The position numbers and the translations under genes were made by a program. 64,000 nt of DNA from contig WHVY01000001.1 of NCBI GenBank assembly GCA_022266195.1, positions 11,098,001 through 11,162,000 on the forward strand, in the 5' to 3' direction. Below, in pieces: positions 46,947 through 59,867 of this stretch; the first letter of the stretch is position 1, and each line of letters starts with the position of its first letter. This DNA comes from Tetranychus cinnabarinus (lineage: Eukaryota > Arthropoda > Arachnida > Trombidiformes > Tetranychidae). A model generated the notes under the pieces. That model worked only from the letters and a program-made list of their open reading frames with translations, was not told the origin of the DNA and made no database searches.

Positions 46947-49900
46947 TTATAATTCTTGATGAGTTAATTGTTCGTCTTCCTTCTTATCTTCAGGTGTTGG
47001 ATCTTGAAGCTCCAAATCCGATTCAACGCAAGCAAGTTCAGTATCACCACTTTTCAGATTGAAAACAACCGTAACAGAAGACTGTAAAGGAAAAGAAATA
47101 AGGATTTTAATCAATTGCCAATCAAATAGATGTCATTAAAAAACAAATTGTATTTACCATAGGAATCGCTTCATCTACTTTTCCCTCGTAAGTAAATTTG
47201 GTTCGTTTTCCTGCTTTTACCGGGCATTCAATCAAATTTTGTCCACAGGCATCATTATTTTCAACAGGCAATTCAACAGGAAACCCAAAAACTAGTGAAG
47301 ACACATGAAATGTAACGGAATCGGCATCGTGCTCTATTAAGAAGAAAATCAAAAGAATATAAGAAAACAATTAGTTAATCATGATTGTATCAAAGAATTG
47401 ACTTTTCAAGTTTCAAGTCAAATTTGTTTTGTTTCAACAAAGCTTTTCAAGTCAAAATTTACATTCAATTTTGGTTTCAATTATTCTAATTTTCACAAAT
47501 ACAAATGTAAATTCAAAAAAATTTAAGCAAATTGAATGGGTTTTTTCAATTGATGTTATTGCATGTAAAAAAGTACATATGTAAATCTTGCTGAGACTCA
47601 TGAGGCTTTATTTCACTGGCAGTAAACGTTTGGTCCTACTTATTGTACCCAACCTCTAATAACAATTGATACACCCTCAAAATACTTTTGATTAATAAAG
47701 GTGTAAAAAGTCTTCTTTATTTTTCCCTCAATAATTCCCAATATAAGCCTTTTTTCCTAGGATCTCAAACTGAGATCTCGTCCATAATTAACGTTAAGAC
47801 TAGGAGCACTAATCCTAATCCAAAGGTAAAGGAACTTAGGCACCAAATCCTTTCCCCTTTTTCATTGTCGCTCGACATACTTTAAAAACCCTTTTTTCTT
47901 GAATGTTGATCTCAGGAGAGCTTCGACACCCGATTCTAACTCAACTCAATAAACTTTCTTAGTGGAAATATATTTTTTCTGTTCAAAACGTTTATTCTGT
48001 GAAATCACGCCAAAAGGCAGAGACAAGTTAGACATTAAAAATTTACAAATAAGTAGAGACTTTAGTCAACACCTAAACCCACTCACAATAAAAACATCCA
48101 ACCGAGCAAATCTTAAATCGTATCCACGCTCAGTTTCACCATTCAGTAATCTACATCCGTTCAACAGTAATTTCAGCTTCCATTTACTGATTTTACTTTC
48201 AACCTCGAAAAACATTGTTTAACCAACCAGCCAACAGTTCAGTATTTGTATCTTTTGGGTGCATTCAGTGTCAACAGTTCGTACCTTAAACCTAATCCTA
48301 GTAAATCAGTGTTCCAATCAGTTTTGGGTAAAACTGACTTCAAATTTATATCAACTATGCAAACCATTGCTTTTGGATTCATCCTTTTCGTTACCTTCTG
48401 TAAGTACACATTTATTCAATAATTATCTATTGGTGGCTATTTATTCACCAATATCTATTCATGTCTGAGCCAAGTCCGTATTCAATCAATTTATCATAAC
48501 CTAATGTTTATATTGAAAAGTTAACCAACACTTTCACTTCCAGTGTGCTGTTTAAATGAGTCAACACTCAATGTTTTCATAATACCCATAGATTTATCGG
48601 TTCAATCACTCAATCACAAATAGCTTTTCAATAGAGTATCGCATTCTGGTTTAGTACAAATGACCGTGAATTTTTCATGATAGTTATCTACTAACTCATC
48701 TTATTTGTTCAATTTTCAAGGAACTGCTAAGACAATTGTAATCAATAATGATTTTCAGTTTAGTCAAGCTGAAATTGAATAAAATACACTTTTGTCAGTC
48801 AAGTGTGGGTTGAATCGAATGACCTTTACCAAAGTATTTTTTCACTTTTCTTACTGTAATCATTGTTTTTGCTAATTTAACGCGCCGTTGTAAAATAATG
48901 ACGTTATTCAATTATAGATGAATATATTAATGACATTAATATACCAACAGAATTTTGTTGAAAGGTTGCTTTCAATAGATTTCAGGTAATCGGTACGGAG
49001 ATTATCAAAACAGTGGTGAGACTCTAGTAGGAAATACTCATTCCTACTTCACTCAAATTACATTACAAGTCCAAACAGCTAATATTTTCACAACAGATTT
49101 GAATCTGTTTGGAAATGATGGATTACCGTATTTGGGTTTGATGTAAATTGATGCATGTAATATTAGATTAGATCATATTTGTTTATTACCATACTAACTG
49201 ACCTGACATTCAGTGTCGAGTGAGTGAGTGTCTCATAATTAACCCTAAATAAGGATACAAGATAACCTTCAACAAACACTTGATTTAACACAGGAATAAA
49301 GGTTCATTTTATTTACTATTCCCTTACCTGAGAGACATAGAATCTTGATTGTTGGATGCCCACTTGAGATAAGTTATGAAATTTGACAATTAAACATGTG
49401 AAAGTTCATTTGCTATCCATTGCCTTTTTTAGGAAAACACGCATTGAATGTTGGTTAGATAAATCAGCAAATAACTGATTTAATTGATCACTTGACTCGT
49501 AGGTGATGATAATTATCAAATGGGTAAATTATAATTTGACCTGGTGTAATTTAACGTAGGTTAACATTGAAACAATATCTTATTAGTACATTAAAACACA
49601 AATCTAAACATTAAAATTTACATCAAAAAATGTGCACTTGAACTTGGAAGAAATATGATGTAACATTTCAAACCCATTATGGTAGCTTAGGCTAAAACAG
49701 CTGAATCTATTTTCCCTCTACTTTCGTTTTGCATCAACAAGTTGCTTTGATTTTTTTGCTATTTTAATTAAGTGTTGAAATTATTTCAATTTTAGATTAA
49801 TATTCTAATAGTTAAATATCATGATGAGATCTTATTAATTGTGATGAACAAAGTCTTTTAAATACAACATCTTGTGTTATCTAACAGCTTATGACTTTAC

Positions 49901-52900
49901 CATCTCTAACCATCTTTAACATTTGCTTGGAGACATCGTTTGTAATATTTGTATTTCAAAATTCAACAAATATTCGAAAAGAACTTATGGTTAATGATTG
50001 GTTTAAAAGGTTGAACTGTTTTTGGTAACATCGGTCATATCACTTATTGGTCTAAAATGTCAAATCGATGCTCACTGTGATCCTACAGTAATTGGAATCT
50101 ATATATTTTTCGGTGTTGATCCCTATGATGTTATGTACAATTTTACTTGTACTGATGAACCGAATTATGATCATTAACCTGGTGTAAAATAAATACACAG
50201 GTGGACAACCTCAATACTGTTATGTGTGACATTGTCCTGAAGACCAGCAGTCAGCAGCTAAAGATAGTTGGAGCTTTGATCATCAGTTAACATTACTCTC
50301 TACTAAAAATTTTGGTTTTTACCAGAATTTTCACAATCATTTCAAGTCTTTTGGTTGAAATATCGTCATGAACACATGTATTTACTGATGAAATCAAAAT
50401 TACTCTTGATTTTCTCATCAGAGGTTATGTACTCTTCAGATAGACAAGCCGTCATCAGATAATGTTTCAACTAACCCAATAACATTATCACCTAAAGTTA
50501 ATGACACAGAAATCTACATGTAACAATTAGATCAGTATTTGAATCAATAAATCAACCATGGATATGACTATAGCAGTCATTGGATGGAGTGCAAATCAAG
50601 TATTCAAGATGCAAGAAAAATGTATTGGTTCAAACCAAGAATGATTATACAAATCAAATACATGGAAGAAAAAAGATCGACAAAAATTTACTCGCATCTA
50701 GAAAGCTGGTTTCAAATTCACGGTACTCTGAGCAGCTTTTCAACTGAATAGTCACCATCATGAACTGCATTAACGAAGCAAAGTCATGCCCTTGATATGA
50801 ATGTGAACAGTTTTGATTTGTGTGGACTCACTCAGAACGAAAAACCTTCACAAAAACAATTCATTTCATTTTCCTGTCCTTAAAACTCATTTAATCTTGA
50901 ATTTTTTATATCACCAACCAGATTAGAGTATTAATAGTGTAATATTTAATCTTTTAATATCCTAATATTGTCTAATATTGACAGCATTAGATTACAAAAG
51001 ATGCATCTGATTTGATACTTGCAGACCTTTGACAATTTTAAAAATATCAGAACATTGCGTGATCTTAGTTTCTTTTCATATTGAGCATTTAAAGTTATTT
51101 ATTGTTATGAATACGGACTAATTGTGAACAAAATAGCCATGACAGATTGATAAAAACTGCTAATGAAGGTTTATTTTCTGTCTTTCCTACAGTTTCAACA
51201 CAAACACATGGACAATCATGCCATTTACGTGAACTAGATCTTTGCGCTGCAACTTTACTGGTATTTACTCAAAATCCATCGGGTAAGATTATTTTTAATT
51301 TAATTTTAACTTTAATCCAGTAACAACTTATACAGTTTGATGACAACTACTCCATTTAACAATTTTCAATAACCACAACTTTACTTGATTGACAATCATT
51401 AGATCTAACTGATTAAAAAAATCACTGATTTTCATCGAGAAGAAACAATATTGCTTGTGACTGTTTCAACCGGGTTCATTGTTCACCTAACAAGTATCAA
51501 TGAGTAATCATGCTATTAATAATCAAACGGAAATTGAATAACAATTTAAAAATAACCTTGATTTTAAAACCTTTCCAGTTACCGGCAATCATCACTAATC
51601 CATAATAATCATCTAAAAAACTCTACTTATCAACATCAATTCTGGTCGATTAACTGATTAAGCCTAACCCGATTGATTGGACATTGTTGAACCAATTTTT
51701 AATCTAAGCTTGGATGAAAACTAACAAGTATTTTAATAACCATCGACACCAAAAAATCAAAAATTTAACCCAATGTTAATTTCACTTTGCTTCCTTCACT
51801 CAAATTGTTATTTTCTTGGCGTTAAAAGGGATCGCAACAACGGGACAAGAAATGAATAAACAATGTGGCTATTTGCGCGAAGCTGATTCATGTTTAAGAA
51901 ATTTTACCCGCAAATGTACAACTCCATTACAACGAGAATTGATTGGTTTTGTTACCGAAGGAGGAATGAGACTGTTGAATGAATATTGCAGCCCGGCAAC
52001 CCAATTGAGACAAAGCTATCTTAAACATGCACCTTGTTTGAATCAAGCTCAGCGAAACCAAAGGATGTGTGTTAAAGATTTACAAGCCGCACTTGAGATC
52101 ATTGCCAATGTGGAATGGGATCGACGGATACCGGCTGGTTGCTGTGCCTATCGACGATTCCAGGGTTGCGTTGTTAATCTGGTTGAATCAAAGTGTGGTA
52201 AAGAAGCTGTTGAGTTTATCCATATCCTATTGAGAATGGCTTTGTCTCGATTACCAGATATCATTTGTGTCGGTTATGGACCACAAACCTCAGAGTGTCG
52301 GGCACTTCTTCCACCACCTGGAACACCACCGAGAGGAGCTAGAAGCAACTCGGTCCTTTCACGATTATTTTCAGCCTACACTGGACTTTAATAATTTATA
52401 CAACAATCTCAGGGTTATTCCGGTCATCTTGTTAGGTTAACAATGCAAGTTGGTTGTGGCTGCTTGATGATCATATGAGAATCAATTGTAATTTACTAAT
52501 AATTGATTTACTTATTAGAAGTAGATTATTTTTTTGAAGTTAAAATGATAGTTTTTTCTCTCTCCTGTGTTCATCGGTCAATTTTGGTCTCTAATAGTTT
52601 TTGTTTCATTGTGATAGTTTGTTCAATCAATGTTAATTTAAGAATTGTTCAATGTCTTAATGTTCCTGATATATCTCTTTGATTCATTAATACTAAATTC
52701 ATTTAATTTATTGTACTCGCCAAGATTCCAATCAATTTATAAATCTATGAAAAACTTTTATATGCTAACCAAGACTTGTTACCAAAAGTTACTGATCAGT
52801 AGATTTGATTTCATTGATTAAAATCTCTAGGTTTACTAATTTAGCCTTATGATAAAGATTCAAGTTCAATTGAACGGATAAATCTAATGTTCGCGACTGT

Positions 52901-54956
52901 GTCATCGATATATTTATCAAGTAATTATTAAACTTGGAAACAAATTAATACTAAGCTTGGGAAAACAAAAGTGTTCAAATGAAAGATGTAATGGCAAAGG
53001 TTAAAAGACAGAAACTAATCAAATTGTTTCTGTTGGGATTTCTTGAATTGTGAAGAAAATGTAAAGCATGAAAAATTAGAAAGCGATTCTTATAAGGTTT
53101 GGTAAATCTCAATGAATCTGAATAGCGCAACGTGAAATGACAAAGAAATGAAAGGAAATAATGTAATTGTATTCAATTTTAGATGGAGTTAAGATGAGGT
53201 TAGATAAAGACTAATTCTGAGGTGTAACTCATGAAACGGTCCACAATTTGTGTGTAAATCTTTTAAAGTCAAAGATTGAAAAAATTCTAATTTGTATTTT
53301 CTTTTAAATTTTTGTTGCCAATCTAGAGTTGACTGGAAATGACGTTGAATTGGACAAACAATGCAGTTTTATCCGTGAAGCCGAGGACTGCAGACGAAAC
53401 TTTACACGAAGATGTACCACTCCACTGCAGCGAGAGTTGATTGATTATCTTGGTGAAGGAGGTCGTCAAGTTGGTCAAGAGTTTTGTACCCGAGGAAGCC
53501 CACTCCGTGAAGAGTACAAGAAACATGCTCGATGTTTGGGTCTATCAAGACGAGAATCAGCCGGATGTTCAAGAGACTTACAAAGAGCATTAGAGGTTGT
53601 CCAAAATTTACCTTGGGACTCACGAATTCAAACGGGCTGTTGTGCCTACAATCGTTATGATGCTTGTACCAGTAATATCATCTCATCTCGGTGTGGACCT
53701 CAAGCTTTGTCTTTATCAAGACAAGTTCTTAGACTTGCAGCTTCCCGACTACCCGAAATGCTTTGCCAATCTTATCAAGCTTCAAGTAAAAAATGTACCG
53801 AAGCACTGCCGGCTTCAGGAGAGTCCCCACTTGGGTCTAGGTCCAACAGCCTTTTATCCAGACTCTTTTCAACTTATGCTGTATAATAAGGTTAAACCAA
53901 CTGTGGATAGCAACAATTTAATCCTAGATTAAGTTACGATATTGGATTAACTGCTACTGATAAAAGTCTCAGTGTTTTCAAAAAGATAAACTTGAAATTG
54001 ATACATTTCATGATCGTAGACTGTAATTGTTAATTCACTCAACGTTTAATGCTCACTTTTGTCTAAAATTAAATAAATTAATAAAACCATTTCAAAAACG
54101 TGGTGAATTTCATTTGATAACAAAACCAAATATCACCATTACTTCCTAATAAAGTAACCAAAAGTTACAATCAGGAAACTAGATTGATACTCATCGCAAC
54201 ATATTATACAGTTTGATAACTTGAATTAGCTTTTTTCATGGTTAAAATTGAAGATGACATTTTGAACGATTATTAAACTCATGTAATAAAACCTCTGAGG
54301 CTCAAAATTTTCGATCATTAATAAAACGATGATTGCAAATTGTCAAGAAAGCAATCAACTTTCTCTCCTGTCCTTGATATATTGTACTTAAACATTAAAA
54401 TTGAATGATTCAACCATAACTTGAAAATATTTCCTTGTGAATTTTGAAAATGAAATGAACGCATCAACAAGTGTTTACCAATCAGTCATCAAACAATAGA
54501 CACATAAAAAATATTTGAATCATTCGACTAGTTTTAATCATAATTCCTTTGCAAGCATATAAATCCATATCAATGTGAAGGTAAATTTAAAACAATATGA
54601 ACCATTAAAAGGAAAGCATACTGCAAAATGATCTATTGATCAACTACTGTAATTAAAATCAATCAATTGGAAATGTAAACTTACCCGGGATAAAGTCCAG
54701 TTCAACTTGAAATGGTTTACCCTTGGTTAACACACAAGTTTCCTGGTCTGGGTCACAAACATCTACTTTGATTCCTTTAACTTGCCCATTTCCTATGAGT
54801 TGAATACATTGTTGTTGGTTAATAGCAATTGAAATATTAATGAGACACCAAATTATTCAAAAAATAGACCAACTACTCACCACAATCACGATATTCAAGG
54901 GCAGAACAGGTTGAAATAAGAAGTGTTGAAAGTAAAAGGTAAAGTTGATTGTACAT
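46947..54956 (-). CDS. NPC2-like ML-domain lipid-binding secreted protein
   Basis: Four exons: 54881-54956, 54685-54792, 47158-47333 and 46947-47081, phases 1, 1 and 0, give 164 aa, the usual NPC2 size. Exon 1 is a signal peptide (MYNQLYLLLSTLLISTCSAL) plus the first conserved cysteine (YRDCG). Exon 2 has DPDQETCVLTKGKPFQVELD, exon 3 FGFPVELPVENNDACGQNLI and ECPVKAGKRTKFTY, and exon 4 VTVVFNLKSGDTELACVESD followed by an acidic tail. The six-cysteine pattern, the C..CP..KG..Y core and the P-rich VxG-like strand are those of NPC2/MD-2-related proteins, which carry sterols or other lipids in the lysosome or haemolymph and in mites also in odour or lipid carriage. Intron 2 is 7351 bases and contains another gene on the opposite strand. 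If the exons were not joined, neither half would be a full ML domain. Confidence 0.85.
48264..48270 (+). promoter_or_regulatory. Initiator-like motif upstream of the cysteine-rich gene
   Basis: TTCAGTG matches the arthropod initiator consensus (TCAGT) and lies 87 bases before the signal-peptide exon. No TATA box is seen 30 bases upstream, so it would be a TATA-less promoter. A weak call from a short motif. Confidence 0.25.
48357..52391 (+). CDS. Cysteine-rich secreted protein of unnamed family, nested in an NPC2 intron
   Basis: Three exons: 48357-48399, 51193-51282 and 51829-52391, all phase 1 joins, give 231 aa. Exon 1 encodes a signal peptide (MQTIAFGFILFVTFF, split at its last codon). Exon 2 adds SCHLRELDLCAATLLVFTQN. 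Exon 3 carries QCGYLREADSCLRNFTRKCT, TPLQRELIGFVTEGG, AGCCAYRRFQGC and the end SNSVLSRLFSAYTGL. At least a dozen cysteines, a CC pair and two N-x-S/T sites near the start of the domain point to an extracellular, disulphide-bonded protein. The domain fold is not one I can name, though conserved segments look selected. The whole gene sits on the opposite strand inside intron 2 of the NPC2-like gene. Intron 1 is 2793 bases and holds nothing recognised. A second version of the last exon follows at 53327. Confidence 0.8.
53327..53886 (+). CDS. Alternative or paralogous last exon of the cysteine-rich protein
   Basis: After an acceptor (CAATCTAG) this encodes ELTGNDVELDKQCSFIREAE and then the same cysteine framework as 51829-52391: RNFTRRCTTPLQRELIDYLG, TGCCAYNRYDAC, ending SNSLLSRLFSTYAV. 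It is roughly half identical to the first version, so the duplication is old and both are under constraint. Its phase is right for joining to the exon 2 donor at 51282. No signal-peptide or exon-2 equivalent was found between 52391 and 53327. So either exons 1-2 are shared and the last exon is chosen by alternative splicing, or its own 5' exons are unrecognised. Confidence 0.75.
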
Positions 54957-57060
54957 GTTGTTTGTTGTGATTTGTGTTTTCCTGCTGATTGTTGTCCTAA
55001 CTAAAAAGTGTCCGACCGCTGATAATTAATAACGTAAAAAAGGTAACCAAAGAATGGCTAATTATTTGTTAATAAGCATTCACAAGACTAAATTATAAAA
55101 ATAAAAGTGACTAGGAATGAGATTGAAGTTGTTGGCTAAAGACACGAAAGCAAGTTTTAGAGACATTCACTTGGCCTTTGCTAGATAAGGTGTGCCTAAA
55201 AAATGATGATAATGATAATGATGATGAGGCAACGAGTGAGAAGAGAAAATCTAGAAAGACAGAGGAAAAGAAAGAGAAGAGAGAGAAGAGAAAAGGGATT
55301 TAAAAGGGAAGATTACTTGATGATTTTAAAAGTACTCAAACAGGTTGACTCTACCAGAGATGTAACATGTACTCAAGATTGTGGAGAAATTGAAATAACT
55401 CAAGAAAATATCACAGTTTCAATTCTCTACATTACTAGAAAGCGTTTGATTCAGGCCCTAAATTCAACAATTCTGAATGTCTATGAATATAAATCTAATT
55501 CAATTGCTGCCCATGTTTATTGCCAACATTGTAAAACTTCAGACTCGTTTGCTTTTGTCAATTACTGATACTCTTCATCTTCAAGGACTTGACTTTTTAT
55601 AACTTTCTCTTCCTAATCGCCATTTTTCAAAGTACTTGCTCTGATAAATTGTTATCATGATTGAAAATTCACTAGATTGGTAGTTTATAAGGTTGTTGAG
55701 ATTGCCATCAACCAGAGTCTAACCAGATCACTTTGACCAGACAATGTAACCCAACTGGTAAATCATACTGAACCAAAGCACTATTCTGTTTGATTGGATA
55801 AAATACCTTGATTGATTAATGACATTGAGTGAAACTGGATTATTTGATTAAATTTTGTTACTTTGGAGACGATTGAGACTTTAGCCTAGTTGATTGAATG
55901 TTGCTAGGTTTATCTATTAATAGATGAAAAACAAATATTGAAATGAGTTGAAAAATGAACAATTGTGTTAAAAACATGAAAATCCAAGGATTCCTTATTT
56001 CAATGGTAAAAAAGTGATCTAAATATATGATAAAAACACCGAGTAATCACATAGAGAAGGATTAAATGTTTAAATCGAGTGAAATCAATAAAATCAGGAT
56101 CAATACCACATGAAACATTATTATTGCATTGGCAGCCTTGACAATCACCATTGACCTGAGACTTGAAGTGTAAAATTGCTGAGTAAGATAAATATTATCA
56201 GCATTTCCATCTCATTTGGTGTTCAATTGAAATTAGATTATCACCAGAATCTTATCAGCGTTGGATACTTCATGGTTGGTGAAATTGATACAGAAAGAGA
56301 AATGAACAATTTTCAAGCTTATATAAGCTTGGAATAAAAGGTTAAAGCAAAGAAGTTATTTCTTTAACCTTTGGTTAAAACCATCACTTCAAAGAGTGAC
56401 CTCTTAAGGATCATCAGGTGACCCGAGTCATATTTTTAGGAAGATAAAAGTTATTGCTGGTTATTACCAACACAAAGAGGTCATGAAAAAGATTTTCACA
56501 TCAACATGTTGTTACCCTTTTAAAATTGAAATCATCGATAGGTGACTTGATTTATCGATGATGGTTTATCGCTCACCTCAAATCGATATGAATAATCGAT
56601 GATCCCGATATCGGCAATTTTTTGCTATTTTCATCCAGACAATTCATCCCACCAAAAACAAGTGTCACTCTCATCAATTCATTCATCTCTCCATCTACTC
56701 ATTAAGGTTTATCCTCTCATCTCCCTGTCTATGTTTAATTGATTCATTTTTGTCACTCGGTTAGCCACCATTTTTATTGCATTGTATGAACCTAAACATT
56801 TTATAAAGCTCAAAATGTTACTGTTACTTAAAAGCCAAGTCAAACTAGTTTTTTTGTGTTCTTCTATTTTCCTCTTTCATTTCTTAACTCTGTCTTGAAT
56901 TGTGCAGATTTTGGAACACCTCAATTTTTTTAACCTGACAACAATTTAATTTCCATTGTCTTGGCTTATCCATCAACTTGCCTGCTTCCTTGTTTTACTT
57001 GACTTTGCATCCATTGTAATATTATTCTTGTGTGCCATAATAGCTAACCAGCTTTGCCAA
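54957..57060. other. Intergenic region between NPC2-like and caspase genes
   Basis: Holds the NPC2-like promoter side and the 5' side of the caspase. A GATGAT and GA-rich purine tract spans 55203-55310; the frame over it starts with a run of Met/Ile and Arg/Glu and is a product of that tract. CT-rich DNA near 56680-56900 may belong to the caspase 5' untranslated region. No gene could be supported. Confidence 0.45.
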
Positions 57061-59483
57061 ATGTCTCAACCAGGACTAGATCGTTATATGGAAATTATTT
57101 TGACCAATCTTAATCGACTAATTCCTCTGATTAATGGAAACTTTATATGTGATCTCATCGCCTACCGTGAAGTCCTTTCTGATGAGGATTGGAAGATTAT
57201 AAGTGTAAGTTTTTCTTTGTTTTCTCGGCTACAACTTTTAAACTAGAAATCCATTGTTTATTCCCCTATCCTTAAAATTACTTGTTGATTAACAATTAAC
57301 GGCTTAGAATTCACTTTCTGAATATGCCATCCTTCTTGAATACGTTCTGATTAAGTGGAAAAAATATGATATGATCTGCCTAAAATTTAAGCTTAAACTC
57401 TTTTTTCTCAAACAAAGAAAACTGCAACCAGATTTAAAACCATCTTTGCCAGGAACAGTGTAATAACTAGTCTTTAGATGTCAGGCAAGTTGGGTTCATT
57501 TTGTTTGCTTTTAACTAAACTCTTCCCGGGACATTCACTTTTTGGTCAAAGGTCTAATCATCAGCTAATGACATCCCTCCCTCGAAATTCGGGACCAAAC
57601 TGTTTTTCTGGGATCTTTGAAACTACTTTCTGGGCTCTTTCAATAAAAGAGGTCGGTCATCTGTTACCAAAAAAGAGAGTGTTAGTTTATATGATGAGTA
57701 ATTCCAGGTTCATTCTCCTCTATTTAAGAAAAAATAGCAAACACTTCACTATGAATTGAAAAAATCATAATTATTGTAGGTTTCTTTTCATTAAGATTCT
57801 GACTCCTAACCTTTGATACCTGAATGTATCTTTTTAAGAAACCTCTTACATTCGATTAGCTAATTTTTGTTTGTTTTATTTACTTTGATTAGTCAAAAGA
57901 GGACAACTATTCCAAGACTGAGAGTCTTTTACTTGCCATCGGACGGGCTGGATCAGAAGCTATGACTGCCTTGAAAGATATATTGGCGATAACTGAAAAC
58001 TATCGAGCAATTGAGATACTCAATTCTGGTTCATCGTATGATGAAATGTGTACTCAATGTACCTCTCAATATGATGGAAATTGTTCAGGTCGTCATCTAG
58101 TTAGCGAATGTAGACGATCCCAGAGTAGAACCATATCCTACTTTGATGTCAATGACCATGTAGATCCATCAGCATCTCAGGATGAAATGAATCGTAACTG
58201 TGCAAATGAAGAAATTTTGCAATCTCCAACACCCATAACAGTTGGCCTTAGACCCGAAAATCAATGTATTGTTAAGGTAGATGGCGAGATGAAACAAGGG
58301 GAGAACATCTATGAAGTTAAATCAAATCCAAGGGGCTTCTGTTTGATTGTAAACAACATCGATTTTGAGATTTTTGATCAACGCTTATCTGCTGAAGAAG
58401 ATGGAGTTTTTCTTGCCTCAATATTTGAACAGCTTGGCTTTGCAATGAATTATTTTAAAAATATGAGCGCCAGTGATATCGAAGCAGTATTTCAAAAGTA
58501 TTCAAAGATGGAGGAATTGAAGGAACATGATGCTCTCGTTTGTGTCATCATGTCTCATGGACTTAAAAGTGATCTTATCGTTGGATCTGACGGACTCTAT
58601 GTCCGTCTCGAAACTCTTCTGTCCTATTTCAATAATTTTAACTGCCCGTATCTGATGAACAAGCCAAAGCTTTTCTTCATCCAAGCTTGTAGAGGAGGTA
58701 AGTCATTGATTTTTCTCCTTTAAAATTTCACCAAAGCTTACTTATTTTCATCATAGTTGTGACAACAATCATGAAAAATAAAAAAAGTACAAACGTCATG
58801 GTAAAATATCACAACAATCTGACTTATCTATCCTGTTACATCATAGTAAACCAAAACAATCGGTTATTTTGTTGATTTAAGGTTTACTTTTAGCCATTTA
58901 ATTTCCATGGCAAAAAGCTCAAAATTGTCAGATTGAAAGTGAATTTATATCAAGAATAAAGCTCTCTAGAAGTTTTTTTAAATCTTGTTTATTAATTTCT
59001 TGTTCTTGTTTTTTTATTTTCTATTATATTTATTTGATTAGATGAATACGATTTTGGCATATTAGATGCAACCACTACTGCCGATGCTGGCCCAATCCCT
59101 GGTCCAGTCGTTTTTGCTAAAGATCTTGATAAAGGTCGCATTCCAACCTGGAGTGATATGTGTATAGTTCAATCAACTGTTCAAGGTAAATTTATTTATT
59201 ATTTACATTGTTATGAAAAACTTAGTAATTTAAATGTATTTCCCCTTCATTAGGTTATGTGGCATTGCGTAGTGTCCAATCTGGATCATGGTTTGCTGAA
59301 GCATTAGGACAAGCTCTGGTTGATCATGCATGGGAAAAAAGTCTACATGAAATATTAATGGTCGTCAGCTCTAAACTTACCAAGAGACAGGGTAAAGATA
59401 GTGTGAAACAAGCCATTGAAGTTATCTGGCGGGGTTGGAATAAGAGCTTTTTCTTCAATCCAGGATTATATTCTTCCAAATGA
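57061..59483 (+). CDS. Initiator-type caspase with N-terminal CARD
   Basis: Four exons: 57061-57204, 57893-58697, 59042-59185 and 59254-59483, phases 0, 1 and 1, give 440 aa. The first about 85 residues form a CARD (helix pattern with LDRYMEIILTNLNRLIPLIN, SLLLAIGRAGSEAMTALKDI), as in caspase-2/9 and Dronc, which recruits the zymogen to an Apaf-1-like scaffold. A 70-residue linker follows. The p20 domain starts near GFCLIVNNIDFE, has catalytic His270 in IMSHG and Cys314 in IQACRGG. p10 is in exons 3-4 (VALRSVQSGSWFAEAL, DHAWEKSLHEILMVVS), separated by a DEYDFGILDATTTADAG linker that is a likely processing site. Cytosolic cysteine protease triggering apoptosis. The ATG at 57061 was chosen; the frame stays open upstream but without an ATG. 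A poly(A) signal AATAAA is near 59712. Confidence 0.94.
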
Positions 59484-59867
59484 ACTGTCAATATCTAACA
59501 ATGCTTGTTGTCGATCTCAAAATATATCTTTGACCTGGATCTTTGTTGATAATATGTAAATTTGTACATAATCACTGTTACGTCAACTCATAACAAAGCA
59601 AAACAATTTTAGTTTTAGTAAGAATTGTTACCCTTTTCTACGCGATATTTTGACCAATATCATTTTATCTAGATTTTTCATATTTATTTGATATTTTTTT
59701 GCAAGAAAAAACAATAAAAAACGGTTCAAATTCAACAATTTGAACCAATTTACAAATATTTAGATTGCCATAATTAATTGATCCAGAATCGAATGTAACT
59801 TTATTATTTCTAACTTGAATAAAGGTGATCAAATTGATTTGAGATTACAGTGAGATCATCATGCAGA
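59484..59867. other. Convergent 3' flanks of the caspase and C2orf69-like genes
   Basis: AT-rich. Contains AATAAAAAACGG near 59710, a good poly(A) signal for the caspase on the plus strand. No gene. Confidence 0.5.

Noticed and set aside
55203..55568. 121-codon frame beginning with Met/Ile and Arg/Glu runs
   Set aside because: The first third is a GATGAT and GA-rich simple repeat; the rest has no recognised motif and no partner exon.
57478..57759. 93-codon frame in the first caspase intron
   Set aside because: It lies wholly between a good donor (57205) and acceptor (57892) that join the CARD in phase; no family signal.
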